A DNA stretch of 64,000 nucleotides from Microbacterium sp. CH12i (GTDB lineage: Bacteria; Actinomycetota; Actinomycetes; Actinomycetales; Microbacteriaceae). The notes beneath the pieces are model-generated. The model was given only the letters and a program-made list of their open reading frames with translations. It had not been told where the DNA came from and made no database searches. The translations under genes and the position numbers were made by a program. The DNA lies in the NCBI RefSeq assembly GCF_000685355.1, contig NZ_JHET01000010.1, positions 186,001-250,000 of the forward strand. Direction: 5' to 3'. Numbering within the stretch: position 1 is the stretch's first letter; the number at the start of each line of letters is the position of its first letter. Below are positions 34,757 to 43,520 of the stretch, piece by piece.

Positions 34757-35253
34757 CAGCTCTGCGCCTGGTCGATCGCGCTCTGCAGCGAGGAGAGGTA
34801 GCCACCGCTCGTGTAGGTGGCACCGGACACCATTTGGATCTGCGAGCTCTGCGCTTGGATCGTCTCCGAGACGAGCCTCGGAATCGCGGTGCCGTTGATC
34901 TGACGGTCCCGGCCGTTGCTGTTGGGGTAGTTGACTGCCTGCACATCGCTGACCTGTCCACCGGACACAGTGATCTGCACCTGCACAGGACCGTAGCGCG
35001 TCTGCGACGGTTGGCCGGTGTAGGTTCCGTCCGCGAGGCCGGTGCTCGAGGTGGTCGAGTTCGAGCTGGTTCCCGTGCCCGATGTGGTTCCCGTGCCGCT
35101 CGCTCCGGTGTCGGTGGTCGTCGCCGAACCGCCCGCGGTCGCTGTCGTCGCGCTGGCGTCTGTCGGTGTGACCGCGTCCAACGAGGTGCGATAGCTGAAC
35201 AGCAGCACGAGACCGCTGACGGTCGCGAGCAGCGTGTAGAGGATCTTCTTCAT
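34756..35253 (-). CDS. FMN-binding domain lipid/membrane-anchored protein (ApbE substrate)
   Basis: 165 residues from ATG 35253 (SD GGGAG six bases upstream); an in-frame ATG at 35271 overlapping the reductase stop is the alternative. N-terminal signal anchor ILYTLLATVSGLVLLFSY, a long Ser/Thr/Gly linker, then the FMN-bind domain ADGTYTGQPSQTRYGPVQVQI...SGATYTSGGYLSSLQSAI. The Thr of SGATYTSGGY is the flavinylation site. The flavin would sit outside the membrane and carry electrons from the reductase. Confidence 0.88.
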   Translation of the reverse strand: MKKILYTLLATVSGLVLLFSYRTSLDAVTPTDASATTATAGGSATTTDTGASGTGTTSGTGTSSNSTTSSTGLADGTYTGQPSQTRYGPVQVQITVSGGQVSDVQAVNYPNSNGRDRQINGTAIPRLVSETIQAQSSQIQMVSGATYTSGGYLSSLQSAIDQAQS

Positions 35254-35267
35254 GGCGGTCTCCCGGC

Positions 35268-36688
35268 TCATATCGTGAACGACTCGGAATGGATGCGGTG
35301 GGCTGGGAACCCGGCGTGCACCAGGTCTCGTCGGAGGTCCTTCATCCAGGCTTCAGCGCCGCAGATGAACACGTCGTGGTCTTCGGGGTCCGGCACGAGG
35401 TGGCGGAGGAGATCCGCGCCGGTCCACGCCTCGTGCGTGGCGGGGATCCAGCTCGATGCGCCGGACGATCGCGGCCCGACGAACGGCAGGTAGCTCAAGC
35501 CGCGGACGCTGACGAGGTCGGCGATCGCCTGCTGCCGAAGCGCGTCCTCTGCGGCGGACTCCCGGGCGATGAGCATCGCGTCTCCCGGTCCGTAGTCTTC
35601 CGTCTCGAGGAGGGCGACGAGTGGTGCGACGCCGGCGCCCGCGCCGATCATGAGCAGTTTGGTTCCGGTGCGGCACTCGCCGGTCATCTCCCCGTAGGTC
35701 CTTCCACGATGACCCTGGTGCCTGGGACGAGCGCGGTGAGCCCTCGAGTACCGTCACCGACCACGCGGGCGGTCAACGTCAGCTCCCGGCCCGGCGCAGC
35801 GGAGAGCGAGAAGGGATGCCCGCGGGTCCAGCCAGGCCCATCAAGGAACCGCCAGACGAAGAACTGGCCGGCCTTGGCACCGAGCGAGGGAAGGTTCCGG
35901 CCGGCGACGCGGATAGTGATGGCCCGCGCGCCGTCCGGTTCCACCCCCGCCACACGCAAGGCTTGACGCGAGGACCGCAGCACCGGCATCCCAATGCGGA
36001 AGAGCAGCACCGATCCCGCGGCGAGCGCCCAGATCGACCACCAGTAGGCGGTCGCGATCGGCGAGGACAGGAAGTCCGCACCCGTCCACAGCTGGTGCGG
36101 CAGCGCGAGGCCCACGCCCAGGTAGGCATAAAGGTGCAGGAGGTGCCAGGACTCGTACCGCAGGCGCCGACGAGCGCGCCGGATCGAGGTCACGACCCCG
36201 AGCAGGATCAGCAGAGTGCCGGCAGTCGCCAGCAGCATGCCTGGGTACTCCCAGATGAAACTCCACAGCTGGGCGAGCGGGTTGATGCCGGCGGCCATCG
36301 CGTAGCCCACCGCGAGCAGCGCGATGTGCGCGCCCATCAACCAGAACGACCAGAATCCGACGAAGCGATGCAGACGCGTGATCCCGTCGCGACCGAATCC
36401 ACGCTCGAACAGCGGAACGCGCGCCATCAATAGCACTTGAAAGAGCAGTAGGTTCGCCGCGACCAGCCCGGTGAGGCGTCCAAATGTCGTGACGGTCTCG
36501 GCGTTGAGCCCGAGGACGGCGACCACTCCGCCGCCGGCGACCCATAGAGCGACGACGAACAGGCTGGTCGCCCAGATCACCGTGATCGCGGCTGCACGCC
36601 ACGCCTTCGCTCGACGATGGGTCGCCCGCCGAGGCGTCGGAGACGGGGAGGGGACGGCCGCACCGGGTCTCGTCGTCAGAGTGGTCAT
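35268..36688 (-). CDS. Ferric-reductase-like transmembrane flavoprotein with FAD/NAD module, frameshifted
   Basis: About 473 residues when repaired. N-terminal part: six membrane helices of the ferric reductase-like domain with heme-ligand type His residues (TRLHRFVGFWSFWLMGAHIALL; YESWHLLHLYAYLGVGLALPHQLW). C-terminal part: FAD barrel (AGQFFVWRFLDGPGWTRGHPFSLSAAPG) and NAD module (LLMIGAGAGVAPLVALLE ... FICGAEAWMKDLRRDLV). The frame breaks at about 35697: one C short, where EGPYGEMTGECRTG is expected. It moves electrons from NAD(P)H across the membrane, presumably to the flavinylated protein encoded next. Confidence 0.87.
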
Positions 36689-36932
36689 AGGGTCATCGTG
36701 CTGGCCCGACTCTGAGACAGATCTAAGGAACAGTCCTCAATAGGCAACTCATAGCTGGTTCTCAGGCAACGCCGCTGGTTCCCAGGACTGCACCGCCGGA
36801 CCGCGAAGTTCATCACGGTCGTCACAACGACGACATGCGTCCGGTCATAGCTTGTGACGGCCGCATGAAACCTCTGCGTCCGCACAAACCGGAAGGTCAC
36901 TCATGTCGAGAATCGTCGAAAGGAAGCGAACG
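36689..36932 (-). promoter_or_regulatory. Promoter region of the reductase operon with direct-repeat activator site
   Basis: No gene here. On the minus strand, TTGCCT (36747-36742) and TAGATC (36725-36720) form a plausible promoter with a 16-bp spacer upstream of the reductase ATG at 36688. Immediately upstream of the -35 are two direct repeats, GCTGGTTCTCAGG (36754-36766) and GCTGGTTCCCAGG (36774-36786), 20 bp apart, the spacing and position expected of an OmpR-type activator. The rest of the stretch shows nothing further. Confidence 0.5.
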
Positions 36933-37019
36933 ATGAGCACACAACACGAAGATCGTACGCGATCGGCGTGTAGTGCGGTCGACCCGCGCCCCGGCGCGCC
37001 TGCCGAATACGATCGTTAG
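36933..37019 (+). CDS. Possible 28-residue peptide, unknown
   Basis: ATG 36933 with SD AAGGAAG seven bases upstream reads MSTQHEDRTRSACSAVDPRP... to TAG at 37017-37019. The good ribosome-binding site is the only support; it could equally be the 5' remnant of a lost gene, since the convergent phosphotransferase ends only 29 bp further on. Confidence 0.25.
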   Translation: MSTQHEDRTRSACSAVDPRPGAPAEYDR

Positions 37020-37047
37020 TGGGAGGCACGGGAAAAGAGGGTCGTTC

Positions 37048-37931
37048 TTATCCCGTCGTCAGGTCGTCCACGTCGCTCAGCACGGCATCACGTGAGCGCC
37101 CGTATTTGGTAAGCACCTCTTCGGGGGAACTGATGAGGGCCTTCCACAGCGCCCACGCAGCTCCTCGTAACCATGCATCCTCCGGCAGCTCTAGCCGGTC
37201 GTGCAGTCGATCACGTTCGCGAGAACTGCAACTCAACCATGCGAAGGCCAGGTCGCAGGCGGGATCACCAACGCACGTCTGTCCGAAGTCGATAAGCGCC
37301 GCCAATTGGCCGCTGCTCTTGAACAACATGTTGCCTGGCGCGACATCGCCATGGACCCACACCGGCGGCTCGGTCCACGCTGTGGCCACAGCCGCATCCC
37401 AGAGCGCCCGACATCCCTCAGCGTGACGTCTGGCCAGGAGGGGGAGCCTGCCCTGTATCTCCTCGCCAACCGCGCTGATGTGACAGCCGCGGTAAGCAGA
37501 TGCGCTCCCCGCCCATGGGCCTCCGACCGTGTCGCAGGCCTGCAACTCCCTCAGGCGTCGCCCAAGCTACTGATGGCGCTCTCGCGCTCGCGCGTTTCAA
37601 CCGCGGTTAAAGTGTGCCCCTCAATCCACTCGCGAACGGACCAAGGTCGGTTGAATGCCGCCGAGGGGGCCCCGGTCGCTACTACGCGGGGGATCGCGAC
37701 GCGAAAGCTGGACACGAGGATCGCGAGGGTTTGCTCCTCCCGGACTAGGCCGGCGACGTAGCCGTCAGCGCTCGGGAGGCGGATAGTCATTCGGTCACCA
37801 AGCCGGAACGTGCGATTGTCCCACCCCTGAACTTCCACAGGTCGGATCAGCAACTCCGACCACTGAGGGAACTGCTCCGACACAAGCGAGCGAACCAACG
37901 AAGAAGTGATCTCTTCGAAAGCGGCAGCCAT
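37048..37931 (-). CDS. Aminoglycoside phosphotransferase-family kinase, frameshifted
   Basis: About 293 residues when repaired. N-terminal lobe: VQGWDNRTFRLGDRMTIRLPSADGY with the nucleotide-binding Lys region replaced by R; C-terminal lobe: catalytic WVHGDVAPGNMLF (Brenner motif, H-G-D-x-x-P-G-N) and LIDFGQTCVGDPACDLAFAW (metal-binding D-F-G-like). The frame breaks at 37554-37555: one C short in GCCCTGAGG, where SLGDALRELQAC is expected. Family includes antibiotic and small-metabolite kinases; no specific drug can be assigned. Confidence 0.82.
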
Positions 37932-38104
37932 CGCGCCAGCTTAGTAGACGACCCGCGAGCACTCGGAGATTCGCGCCGACGCCCGAAACTGATCGTTATC
38001 GGTCGTGACCGTTCATGCGATGCGAAGCGACGCTCTATTGCAGTTTCTCTCTTTGGCCATACTGCGCCGTGCGTGCCCGGGCACCACCTCCTCAAACGCC
38101 AAAT

Positions 38105-38360
38105 TCAGGCTTGTGTCGTGGGCAGGATGAAGAGATCGGCGACGTTACGTGCGATGGTGCCTGGGCTGCGTAGACGACGACATTACCGATGTCGGCCAGG
38201 GCGAGCGTTTGCTGGGTGGAGGCGTGCGCACGGAGGACGTTGCAGAGCTGGGGTCGCTCGTGGTGTCCAGAAGGTCGGTGCCCACGCTTCCTGGTGCGAT
38301 GGCCTCAGTGCCGCTGGATGCTCCGGTGATGAGAGCGGTTTCTCCGGCGTGGTCGGTCAT
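38105..38360 (-). pseudogene. SDR oxidoreductase pseudogene with large internal deletion
   Basis: Starts as a normal SDR (MTDHAGETALITGASSG) but jumps after 17 residues to what is normally the C-terminal third: AIAPGSVGTDLLDTTSDP, then in a shifted frame QLCNVLRAHASTQQTLALAD, IGNVVVYAAQAPSHV and VADLFILPTTQA before a stop (38107-38105). About 140-160 residues, including the catalytic Ser/Tyr/Lys, are missing. The ends fit a YdfG-like NADP-dependent SDR. Confidence 0.7.
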
Positions 38361-38392
38361 GACGGGGCTTCCTTTCGTAGAGGGTGGTGGTG

Positions 38393-39321
38393 TTAGAGGT
38401 ATGTGACGCCGGTGAGCTTTTCGGCGGCACTCCAGAGGCGCTTGCCGACGGTGGGATCTTTCGCCTCGTTCGATGCTTCAACGGGTGTCACGTTGCCCTT
38501 GCGTTCTCCACTTCCGCTGGGGCCAAAGAAGTCGCCGCCTCGGACGATCGGCGCCGTCGCAGCGTGGAGCTGATTCAAGGCGCCTTGTTCCGTGGGCTGT
38601 GTGGCGATCGCGGAGAAGATCCTCCCCATCATCTGCGCCGCGGCGCCGCGGTCTTTCCACGCACTGTCGATGAAGTTGGAGCGGGACAATCCGGGGTGGG
38701 CGAGGGCGCTGAGGATCGGTGACCCGGCCCTGCTCAGTCGACGGTCGAGTTCGATTGCGAATGTCGTTGTGGCGAGTTTCGACGCCCCGTATGCCCGGTT
38801 CGCGTTGAAGCGTTTCTCCCACTGGAGGTCGTCGAAGTCGAGATGGGAACCTTGTGGGTGATGGAGCTGAGGGAGACGACTCGTGGTTCGCGACCTCGGG
38901 CAATCGTGTCGAGCAGGAGTCCGGTGAGGGCGAAGTGACCGAGCATGTTGGTTCCGAGGTGGAACTCGAACCCATCGACTGTGTTTTGACGGCCAGCGAG
39001 GTTCTCGGCGCCGGCATTGTTGATGAGAAGGTCGATCGCTCCGAAGTCTGCTGCAATTTCCGTGGCGAAGATCCGCACAGAAGCGAGCGAGGCGACGTCG
39101 AGGGCGCGGACCTGGAGTCGTGCTCCCGGAACCTTCGCACGAATACCGTCGGCTGCGTCTTCGCCGGACGCGGGCTTACGGACGGCCAAGATCACCTGGG
39201 CGCCGTGTCGCGCGAGTTCGGTGGCGGTGACGAGTCCGAGCCCGGAGTTCGCGCCGGTTACGATCGCGGTTCGTCCGGTCTGGTCGGGAATCTCTGCTGC
39301 TGTCCAATGGGTCATGGTCAC
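38393..39321 (-). CDS. Short-chain dehydrogenase (protochlorophyllide reductase-like SDR), frameshifted
   Basis: About 309 residues when repaired. TGANSGLGLVTATELARHG cofactor site, NNAGAENLAG, VVSLSSITHKV with catalytic Ser, then (second frame) NRAYGASKLATTTFAIEL with Y-x-x-x-K, followed by HPGLSRSNF and a C-terminal GERKGNVTPVEASNEAKD. The frame breaks at GGG 38845-38847, one base short (KVPHLDFDDLQWEKR expected). It is divergent from the MmyB-type regulator, which may control it. Confidence 0.85.
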
Positions 39322-39417
39322 CGACGCTACGAAAGAAACGCATGATCTCCGTCGTCCTGCGTTGCCTAGGTCTGGCAGGACGACCCTGCTCGTGTGATCG
39401 AAGACGAGAATGGTGCT

Positions 39418-40395
39418 ATGACCATCGAATCGTCACCGGCCCGTGAACTTGGCCTGTTCCTGCGTTCTCGACGTGAGCAGACGACCCCGGCGCAGCTCGG
39501 ACTCGAGCCGGGCGGCAGACGTCGCGTCGCTGGCCTTCGACGTGAAGAGGTCGCCGCGCTGGCCAGCCTCAGCACGGACTATTACCAGCGGTTGGAACAG
39601 GGCAGAAATGCCCACCCGTCCGATGCGATCCTTGACTCGATATCCGACGCCTTGGACCTCGACGAGGTCGAACGCTCCCACCTGACGCGCCTCGCCCAGG
39701 CTTCACGAAACCCTTCGGCGACGCCCCGACGCCACCCCGCCCGCGTGCCGCGGAACGCCCGCGCCCTCCTCGACGCAACAGAGCTGCCCGCGTTCATCGT
39801 CAGTGAACACCTGGACGTCCTTGCCTGGAATCCGCTTGCCGCCGAGCTCCTCGGCGACCCGGAAGATCTGCCCCCTGCGGAACGAAACGTGTTGCTCACG
39901 CTTTTTCACGACGAGGCTCAGCTGCGTTTCGCCGACTGTCGCGCCATGGCGATCGAGTACATCGGGATGCTCCGATCCACTATCGCGCGGGACCCCGAGC
40001 ATCCCCGTGCCATCGCAATCGTCGGTGCGCTCTCCGTTCGCAGCGCCGAGTTCCGCACCCTCTGGGCTCGACACGATGTCCGGGACCACGTTGAAGGACG
40101 CCAGACCATTCGCCATCCTCGAGTCGGCGACATCGATGTCGAATGGGATGCTTACAGCCTCGCCGGCGGAGCCACCATGATCGTCATGACACCCCGACCT
40201 GGTCACGAAGACCGCCTACGGCTGCTGGCTGCACTCACCCCGGAGCGCAGGTTTCGTGAGACAGAACAACGAGCTCCCGAGCGGCAGGGATGGACCTCAG
40301 GCCGAGTGCGATTGGACAAAAGTCCACACCCCCAAACTTTCGTGACCAAACCGTTGCATTCGTTACCGCGTCGTTATACAGTAATTACACGGTGA
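39418..40395 (+). CDS. XRE/MmyB-type helix-turn-helix regulator
   Basis: 325 residues. N-terminal HTH LGLFLRSRREQTTPAQ...RRVAGLRREEVAALASLSTDYYQRLEQGR and the MmyB-like ligand-binding domain ALLDATELPAFIVSEHLDVLAWNPLAAELL...FHDEAQLRFADCRAMAIEYIGMLR. Such regulators commonly sit next to the SDR gene they control, as here. The C-terminal 45 residues after LLAALTPERRFRETEQ are unlike the family and run across the next promoter, so a true stop may have been lost to an indel. Confidence 0.85.
   Translation: MTIESSPARELGLFLRSRREQTTPAQLGLEPGGRRRVAGLRREEVAALASLSTDYYQRLEQGRNAHPSDAILDSISDALDLDEVERSHLTRLAQASRNPSATPRRHPARVPRNARALLDATELPAFIVSEHLDVLAWNPLAAELLGDPEDLPPAERNVLLTLFHDEAQLRFADCRAMAIEYIGMLRSTIARDPEHPRAIAIVGALSVRSAEFRTLWARHDVRDHVEGRQTIRHPRVGDIDVEWDAYSLAGGATMIVMTPRPGHEDRLRLLAALTPERRFRETEQRAPERQGWTSGRVRLDKSPHPQTFVTKPLHSLPRRYTVITR
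40354..40394 (+). promoter_or_regulatory. Promoter and possible leaderless Cys-Cys leader upstream of MarR gene
   Basis: TTGCAT (40354-40359) and TACAGT (40377-40382), 17 bp apart, form a reasonable promoter. Ten bases after the -10 a GTG (40392) opens VNVCCGIHRM and a TGA, ten codons with a Cys-Cys pair and no SD. The following hairpin (40452-40485) precedes the MarR gene. Promoter moderately convincing; the leader peptide is tentative. Confidence 0.4.
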
Positions 40396-40451
40396 ATGTT
40401 TGCTGTGGCATCCACCGAATGTGATTGCAGGACACTCTTGGTGCAAGGGAC

Positions 40452-40485
40452 AAGGGCCGGTCGGGAGCCTCTCCGACCGGCCCTT
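40452..40485 (+). terminator. 13-bp perfect hairpin between MmyB-type and MarR genes
   Basis: AAGGGCCGGTCGG (40452-40464) pairs perfectly with CCGACCGGCCCTT (40473-40485) around an 8-nt loop. The tail is CACTATTCC rather than a T-run. It can terminate the upstream gene's transcript or act as an attenuator for MarR. Confidence 0.65.
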
Positions 40486-40508
40486 CACTATTCCAGTACC
40501 CTGAGTGC

Positions 40509-40937
40509 ATGACTGATCGCAAGCTCGCCCTTGAAGCATGGGAAAGTTTGTTCCGCGCCCAGCATGAGCTCCTCGCCGCAATGGGTGCCGACTTCGAGGG
40601 CACCACGATCACGCAGGCGGAGTACGACGTGCTGCTGACCGTCACCCGCTCGCCTGAGATGACGGCACGCCTCCGCGATGTGACGGCGAATATGCTGATC
40701 AGCCAGCCGAGCGTCTCACGTCTCGTTGACCGCATGGTCAGTAGCGGCTTGCTCACAAAGAGCGCCGATCCTGAAGACGGTCGCGGTTCACTGCTCACCG
40801 CAACGGATGCCGGCGCCCACAGCTTCCGCTCGGTCGCAACAGTCCATGGGCGCTCGATCGCCGAGCGAATGTCATCGCTCAGCAACGAAGAGCTACGCAC
40901 ACTCCACTCGTTGACGCAGAAGCTCCGCGGCGCCTGA
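40509..40937 (+). CDS. MarR family transcriptional regulator
   Basis: 142 residues from ATG 40509. Winged-helix core: TQAEYDVLLTVTRSPE...LRDVTANMLISQPSVSRLVDRMVSSGLLTKSADPEDGRGSLLTATDAGA, with the conserved D-x-R-G wing (PEDGRGS). C-terminal helix SSLSNEELRTLHSLTQKL forms the dimer interface. No adjacent transporter is obviously its target. The upstream DNA has a palindromic GTAATTAC at 40381-40388 that could be its own operator. Confidence 0.9.
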   Translation: MTDRKLALEAWESLFRAQHELLAAMGADFEGTTITQAEYDVLLTVTRSPEMTARLRDVTANMLISQPSVSRLVDRMVSSGLLTKSADPEDGRGSLLTATDAGAHSFRSVATVHGRSIAERMSSLSNEELRTLHSLTQKLRGA

Positions 40938-40976
40938 CGGCACCTCGACCTGACGGCACCTCAGCCTGACGGCATC
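40934..40976. repeat. Tandem 16-bp repeats (2.7 copies)
   Basis: CTGACGGCACCTCGAC, CTGACGGCACCTCAGC and a partial CTGACGGCATC follow each other with a 16-bp period. The first copy contains the MarR stop codon. Confidence 0.8.
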
Positions 40977-41072
40977 CTCATTCGGGCACCACTGCCCTCG
41001 GCTTGGCAGGGCATATCTGGCATAGTCGAACGTGATGCCTCCGCGAAAGACGGAGGCCCGGAGGGGAACACT

Positions 41073-42695
41073 ATGGAGATCGCCGGAGCTGTCGGCATTC
41101 TGACTCTTGTCGGCATCGGCGTCGTCATCTTGATCGTGCTTGGCCTGATCGTGCTGCTGTTTGCCCGCAGCTGGATCAAGGTCGCACGCGCGGATGAGGC
41201 ACTTGTCATCTCAGGTCGCAAACAAAAGGTGCAGCGCACCGTCGAGACGCGCAACGCCGACGGGAGCATCTCGGGCCAGCCCGAAATGGTCGAATCGCCG
41301 GTCACCGTGATCGTCAACGGCAAGTCGCTCGTCAACCCGATCACGCAGCGCCACGAGATCATCTCGCTGCGCTCGCGCCAGGTATCGCTAAACGCTGAGG
41401 CGCAGTCGCTCGACAGCGTGACGCTGAACGTCGACGGCGTCGCGATTGTGAAGATCGCCTCCGACCCGCTCTACGTGCGCCGCGCCGCCGAGCGTTTCGC
41501 TTCGCAGGACAAAGCGATCGAGCAGTTCACCACAGAACAGCTCGAGGGCGCTTTGCGTGGAATCGTCGCAACGCTGTCGGTCGTTGAGCTCATGCGCGAC
41601 CGCAAGAAGTTCTCCGACCAGATCGCCGCCGACGTCTCGCAAGACCTTGCCGAACAGGGTCTGATCCTCGACTCTTTCCAGATCAAGGGCATCACCGACG
41701 CCGTTGGCTATATCCGCTCCCTCGGGGCTCCCGAGATCCAGACGAAGCGCCAGGCTGCCGAGATCTCGCAGACCAACGCCGACCGTGCAATTAACCAGAA
41801 GGTCATCACCAACCAGGAATCCAACCTGGTTGAACAGACCGCCCTCGACACGAACACGGCAAACGCAAACGCCGGCATCGGCCGGGCCCGCGCCGAGGCT
41901 GAGCAGGCTGAGCACCTCGCACGCGCACAGGCCGAGCAGGCCGTTCTTCAGCAGAACGCTGAGAACCGTCAGGCGCAGCTGGATGCTGACGTCAAGCGCG
42001 TCGCCGACGCTCAGCGCTACGAGGCGGAAACCCGCGCACAGGCTGAGCTGTACACGCGCGAGCGTGCGGCCGAGGCCAGCGCGATCGAGCAGGTGAAGCA
42101 GGCTGAAGCTCGCACTCGCATCGCTGAGCAGCAGGCAGATGCTGACCGCGCCCGTGCCGCAGGTGAAGCGGCCGCCGCCGAGGCAAAGGCGACCGGTGAC
42201 GCGAACGCGCTGCGCGCATTGGCCGAGGCAGAGTCCGAGGCACGTCGCCTGCGCGCGAACGCAGAAGCCGACGCCATCCGCGCCGAGGGTGACGCCCGCG
42301 CCTCTGCCCTAGAGGCCGAAGCGAAGGCTATCGCGTCGAACCAGGAAGCATTCCTGTCGCAGCGAGTCCTCGATGTGCTCCCCTCGATCATGAGCGAGTT
42401 CGCGAAGGGCTACGCAACGATCGGAAGCGTGTCGATCATCGGCGGCTCCGGCGAAGACGGCGCCTCGAGCGTCATCGGCGCCGACAGCGCGAAGGCACTG
42501 AAGTCGGTGTTCGACAGCGTGAGTGCGGCGACCGGCCTCGACCTTGCTGGAATCATCCAAGGCCAGGCCGTCGGCCGTGGCATCGGTGACGGAATCGCGA
42601 ACGCGCAGACGTCGCCAGAGGCTCCGAAGCGTGCGGCGAAGAAGGCCGCCACGTCGACTGCTGCTCCGCCGCCCCCGCCCGCAGCGGCTGAGTAA
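41073..42695 (+). CDS. Flotillin-like SPFH-domain membrane protein
   Basis: 540 residues. N-terminal helix (VGILTLVGIGVVILIVLGLIVLLFA), an SPFH/band-7 domain (SWIKVARADEALVISGRKQKV ... LNVDGVAIVKIASDPLYVRRAAERF ... LRGIVATLSVVELMRDRKKF), then a long Ala/Glu/Gln coiled coil (about 245-430) with the repeated A-E-A pattern, and a Pro-rich end. Flotillins scaffold membrane microdomains. Strong hairpin terminator follows; no NfeD partner is adjacent. Confidence 0.9.
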   Translation: MEIAGAVGILTLVGIGVVILIVLGLIVLLFARSWIKVARADEALVISGRKQKVQRTVETRNADGSISGQPEMVESPVTVIVNGKSLVNPITQRHEIISLRSRQVSLNAEAQSLDSVTLNVDGVAIVKIASDPLYVRRAAERFASQDKAIEQFTTEQLEGALRGIVATLSVVELMRDRKKFSDQIAADVSQDLAEQGLILDSFQIKGITDAVGYIRSLGAPEIQTKRQAAEISQTNADRAINQKVITNQESNLVEQTALDTNTANANAGIGRARAEAEQAEHLARAQAEQAVLQQNAENRQAQLDADVKRVADAQRYEAETRAQAELYTRERAAEASAIEQVKQAEARTRIAEQQADADRARAAGEAAAAEAKATGDANALRALAEAESEARRLRANAEADAIRAEGDARASALEAEAKAIASNQEAFLSQRVLDVLPSIMSEFAKGYATIGSVSIIGGSGEDGASSVIGADSAKALKSVFDSVSAATGLDLAGIIQGQAVGRGIGDGIANAQTSPEAPKRAAKKAATSTAAPPPPPAAAE

Positions 42696-42700
42696 CTAGT

Positions 42701-42745
42701 CAGAAGGCGCCGGCATGGATCAGCTGATCCGGCCGGCGCCTTCTG
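42701..42745 (+). terminator. 14-bp hairpin terminator after flotillin gene
   Basis: CAGAAGGCGCCGGC (42701-42714) and GCCGGCGCCTTCTG (42732-42745) are perfect complements around a 17-nt loop that itself contains the palindrome GATCAGCTGATC. Lies between convergent genes, so it probably works in both directions. Confidence 0.8.
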
Positions 42746-42785
42746 CGTGCGCGGCGCAACGAGTCAGTGTGCGCGCCACTGCACG

Positions 42786-43520
42786 TTAGCGCGTGCGACG
42801 GCGCAGGGTGAGGGATGCCAGCACGAGAGCACCCACCATGAACGCAACGACTACCAGCAGCGGACCGAACACGTCCCCACCTTCCTTGCCGGCAGCGACG
42901 GCATTGATGGTGTCGATCGCATAGCTCAGCGGCAACCAATCCGAGATCGCATGCAACACGTCTGGCATCTGGTCGCGCGGCATGAAGAGCCCGCCGAGGA
43001 TGATCTGCGGAAATACGAGCACCGGCATGAACTGCACCGCCTGAAACTCGGTCTGCGCGAATGCACTCGCCAGCAGCCCAAGAGCCGTGCCGAGCAGCGC
43101 GTCGACGACCGCAACGAGTCCCAGTTGCCAGAGCGGTCCATCCACGGCGAGTCCGCAGACCCAGACCGCGAACCACACGGTGATGACGGCCTGCAGCAAT
43201 GCCATGACTCCGAAAGCCAGCGCGTAACCGAGGATGAAGTCGGCCTTGCCCAGCGGGGTCGTCATGAGCCGCTCGAGAGTGCCGGATTTACGCTCTCTGA
43301 GCGTCGTGATCGACGTGATCAGGAACATCACGATGAACGGGAACAGCGCGAGGATCGCCCCTCCGAACCGGTCGAACACAGCGTCTTGCTCGCTGAAGAG
43401 CCACGCGAAGAGCCCGACGAGCACGCTCGGCGCGACGATCATCAGCGCGATCGAGCGCGGGTCGTGGCGCAGTTGCGCGAGCACGCGGCGCGCGGTGGCG
43501 AAGAGGTTGCGGCCGTTCAC
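42786..43520 (-). CDS. ABC-2 type exporter permease
   Basis: 244 residues with six membrane helices; blocks LRHDPRSIALMIVAPSVLVGLFAWLF, TTLRERKSGTLERLMTTPLGKADFILGYAL (the conserved E-R-x-x-T/S loop of DrrB-like permeases) and VLVFPQIILGGLFMPRDQMP. The GTG start (43520) overlaps the ATPase stop (GTGA). Probable drug or lipid export. Confidence 0.9.
   Translation of the reverse strand: MNGRNLFATARRVLAQLRHDPRSIALMIVAPSVLVGLFAWLFSEQDAVFDRFGGAILALFPFIVMFLITSITTLRERKSGTLERLMTTPLGKADFILGYALAFGVMALLQAVITVWFAVWVCGLAVDGPLWQLGLVAVVDALLGTALGLLASAFAQTEFQAVQFMPVLVFPQIILGGLFMPRDQMPDVLHAISDWLPLSYAIDTINAVAAGKEGGDVFGPLLVVVAFMVGALVLASLTLRRRTR

Noticed and set aside
40256..40395. Genuine C-terminal extension of the MmyB-type regulator
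   Set aside because: Not treated as a domain: the last 45 residues lack family similarity and cover the MarR promoter; probably read-through after a lost stop, though I could not locate the indel.
40934..40976. CRISPR-like repeat array
   Set aside because: Three abutting 16-bp copies without spacers; a simple tandem repeat.
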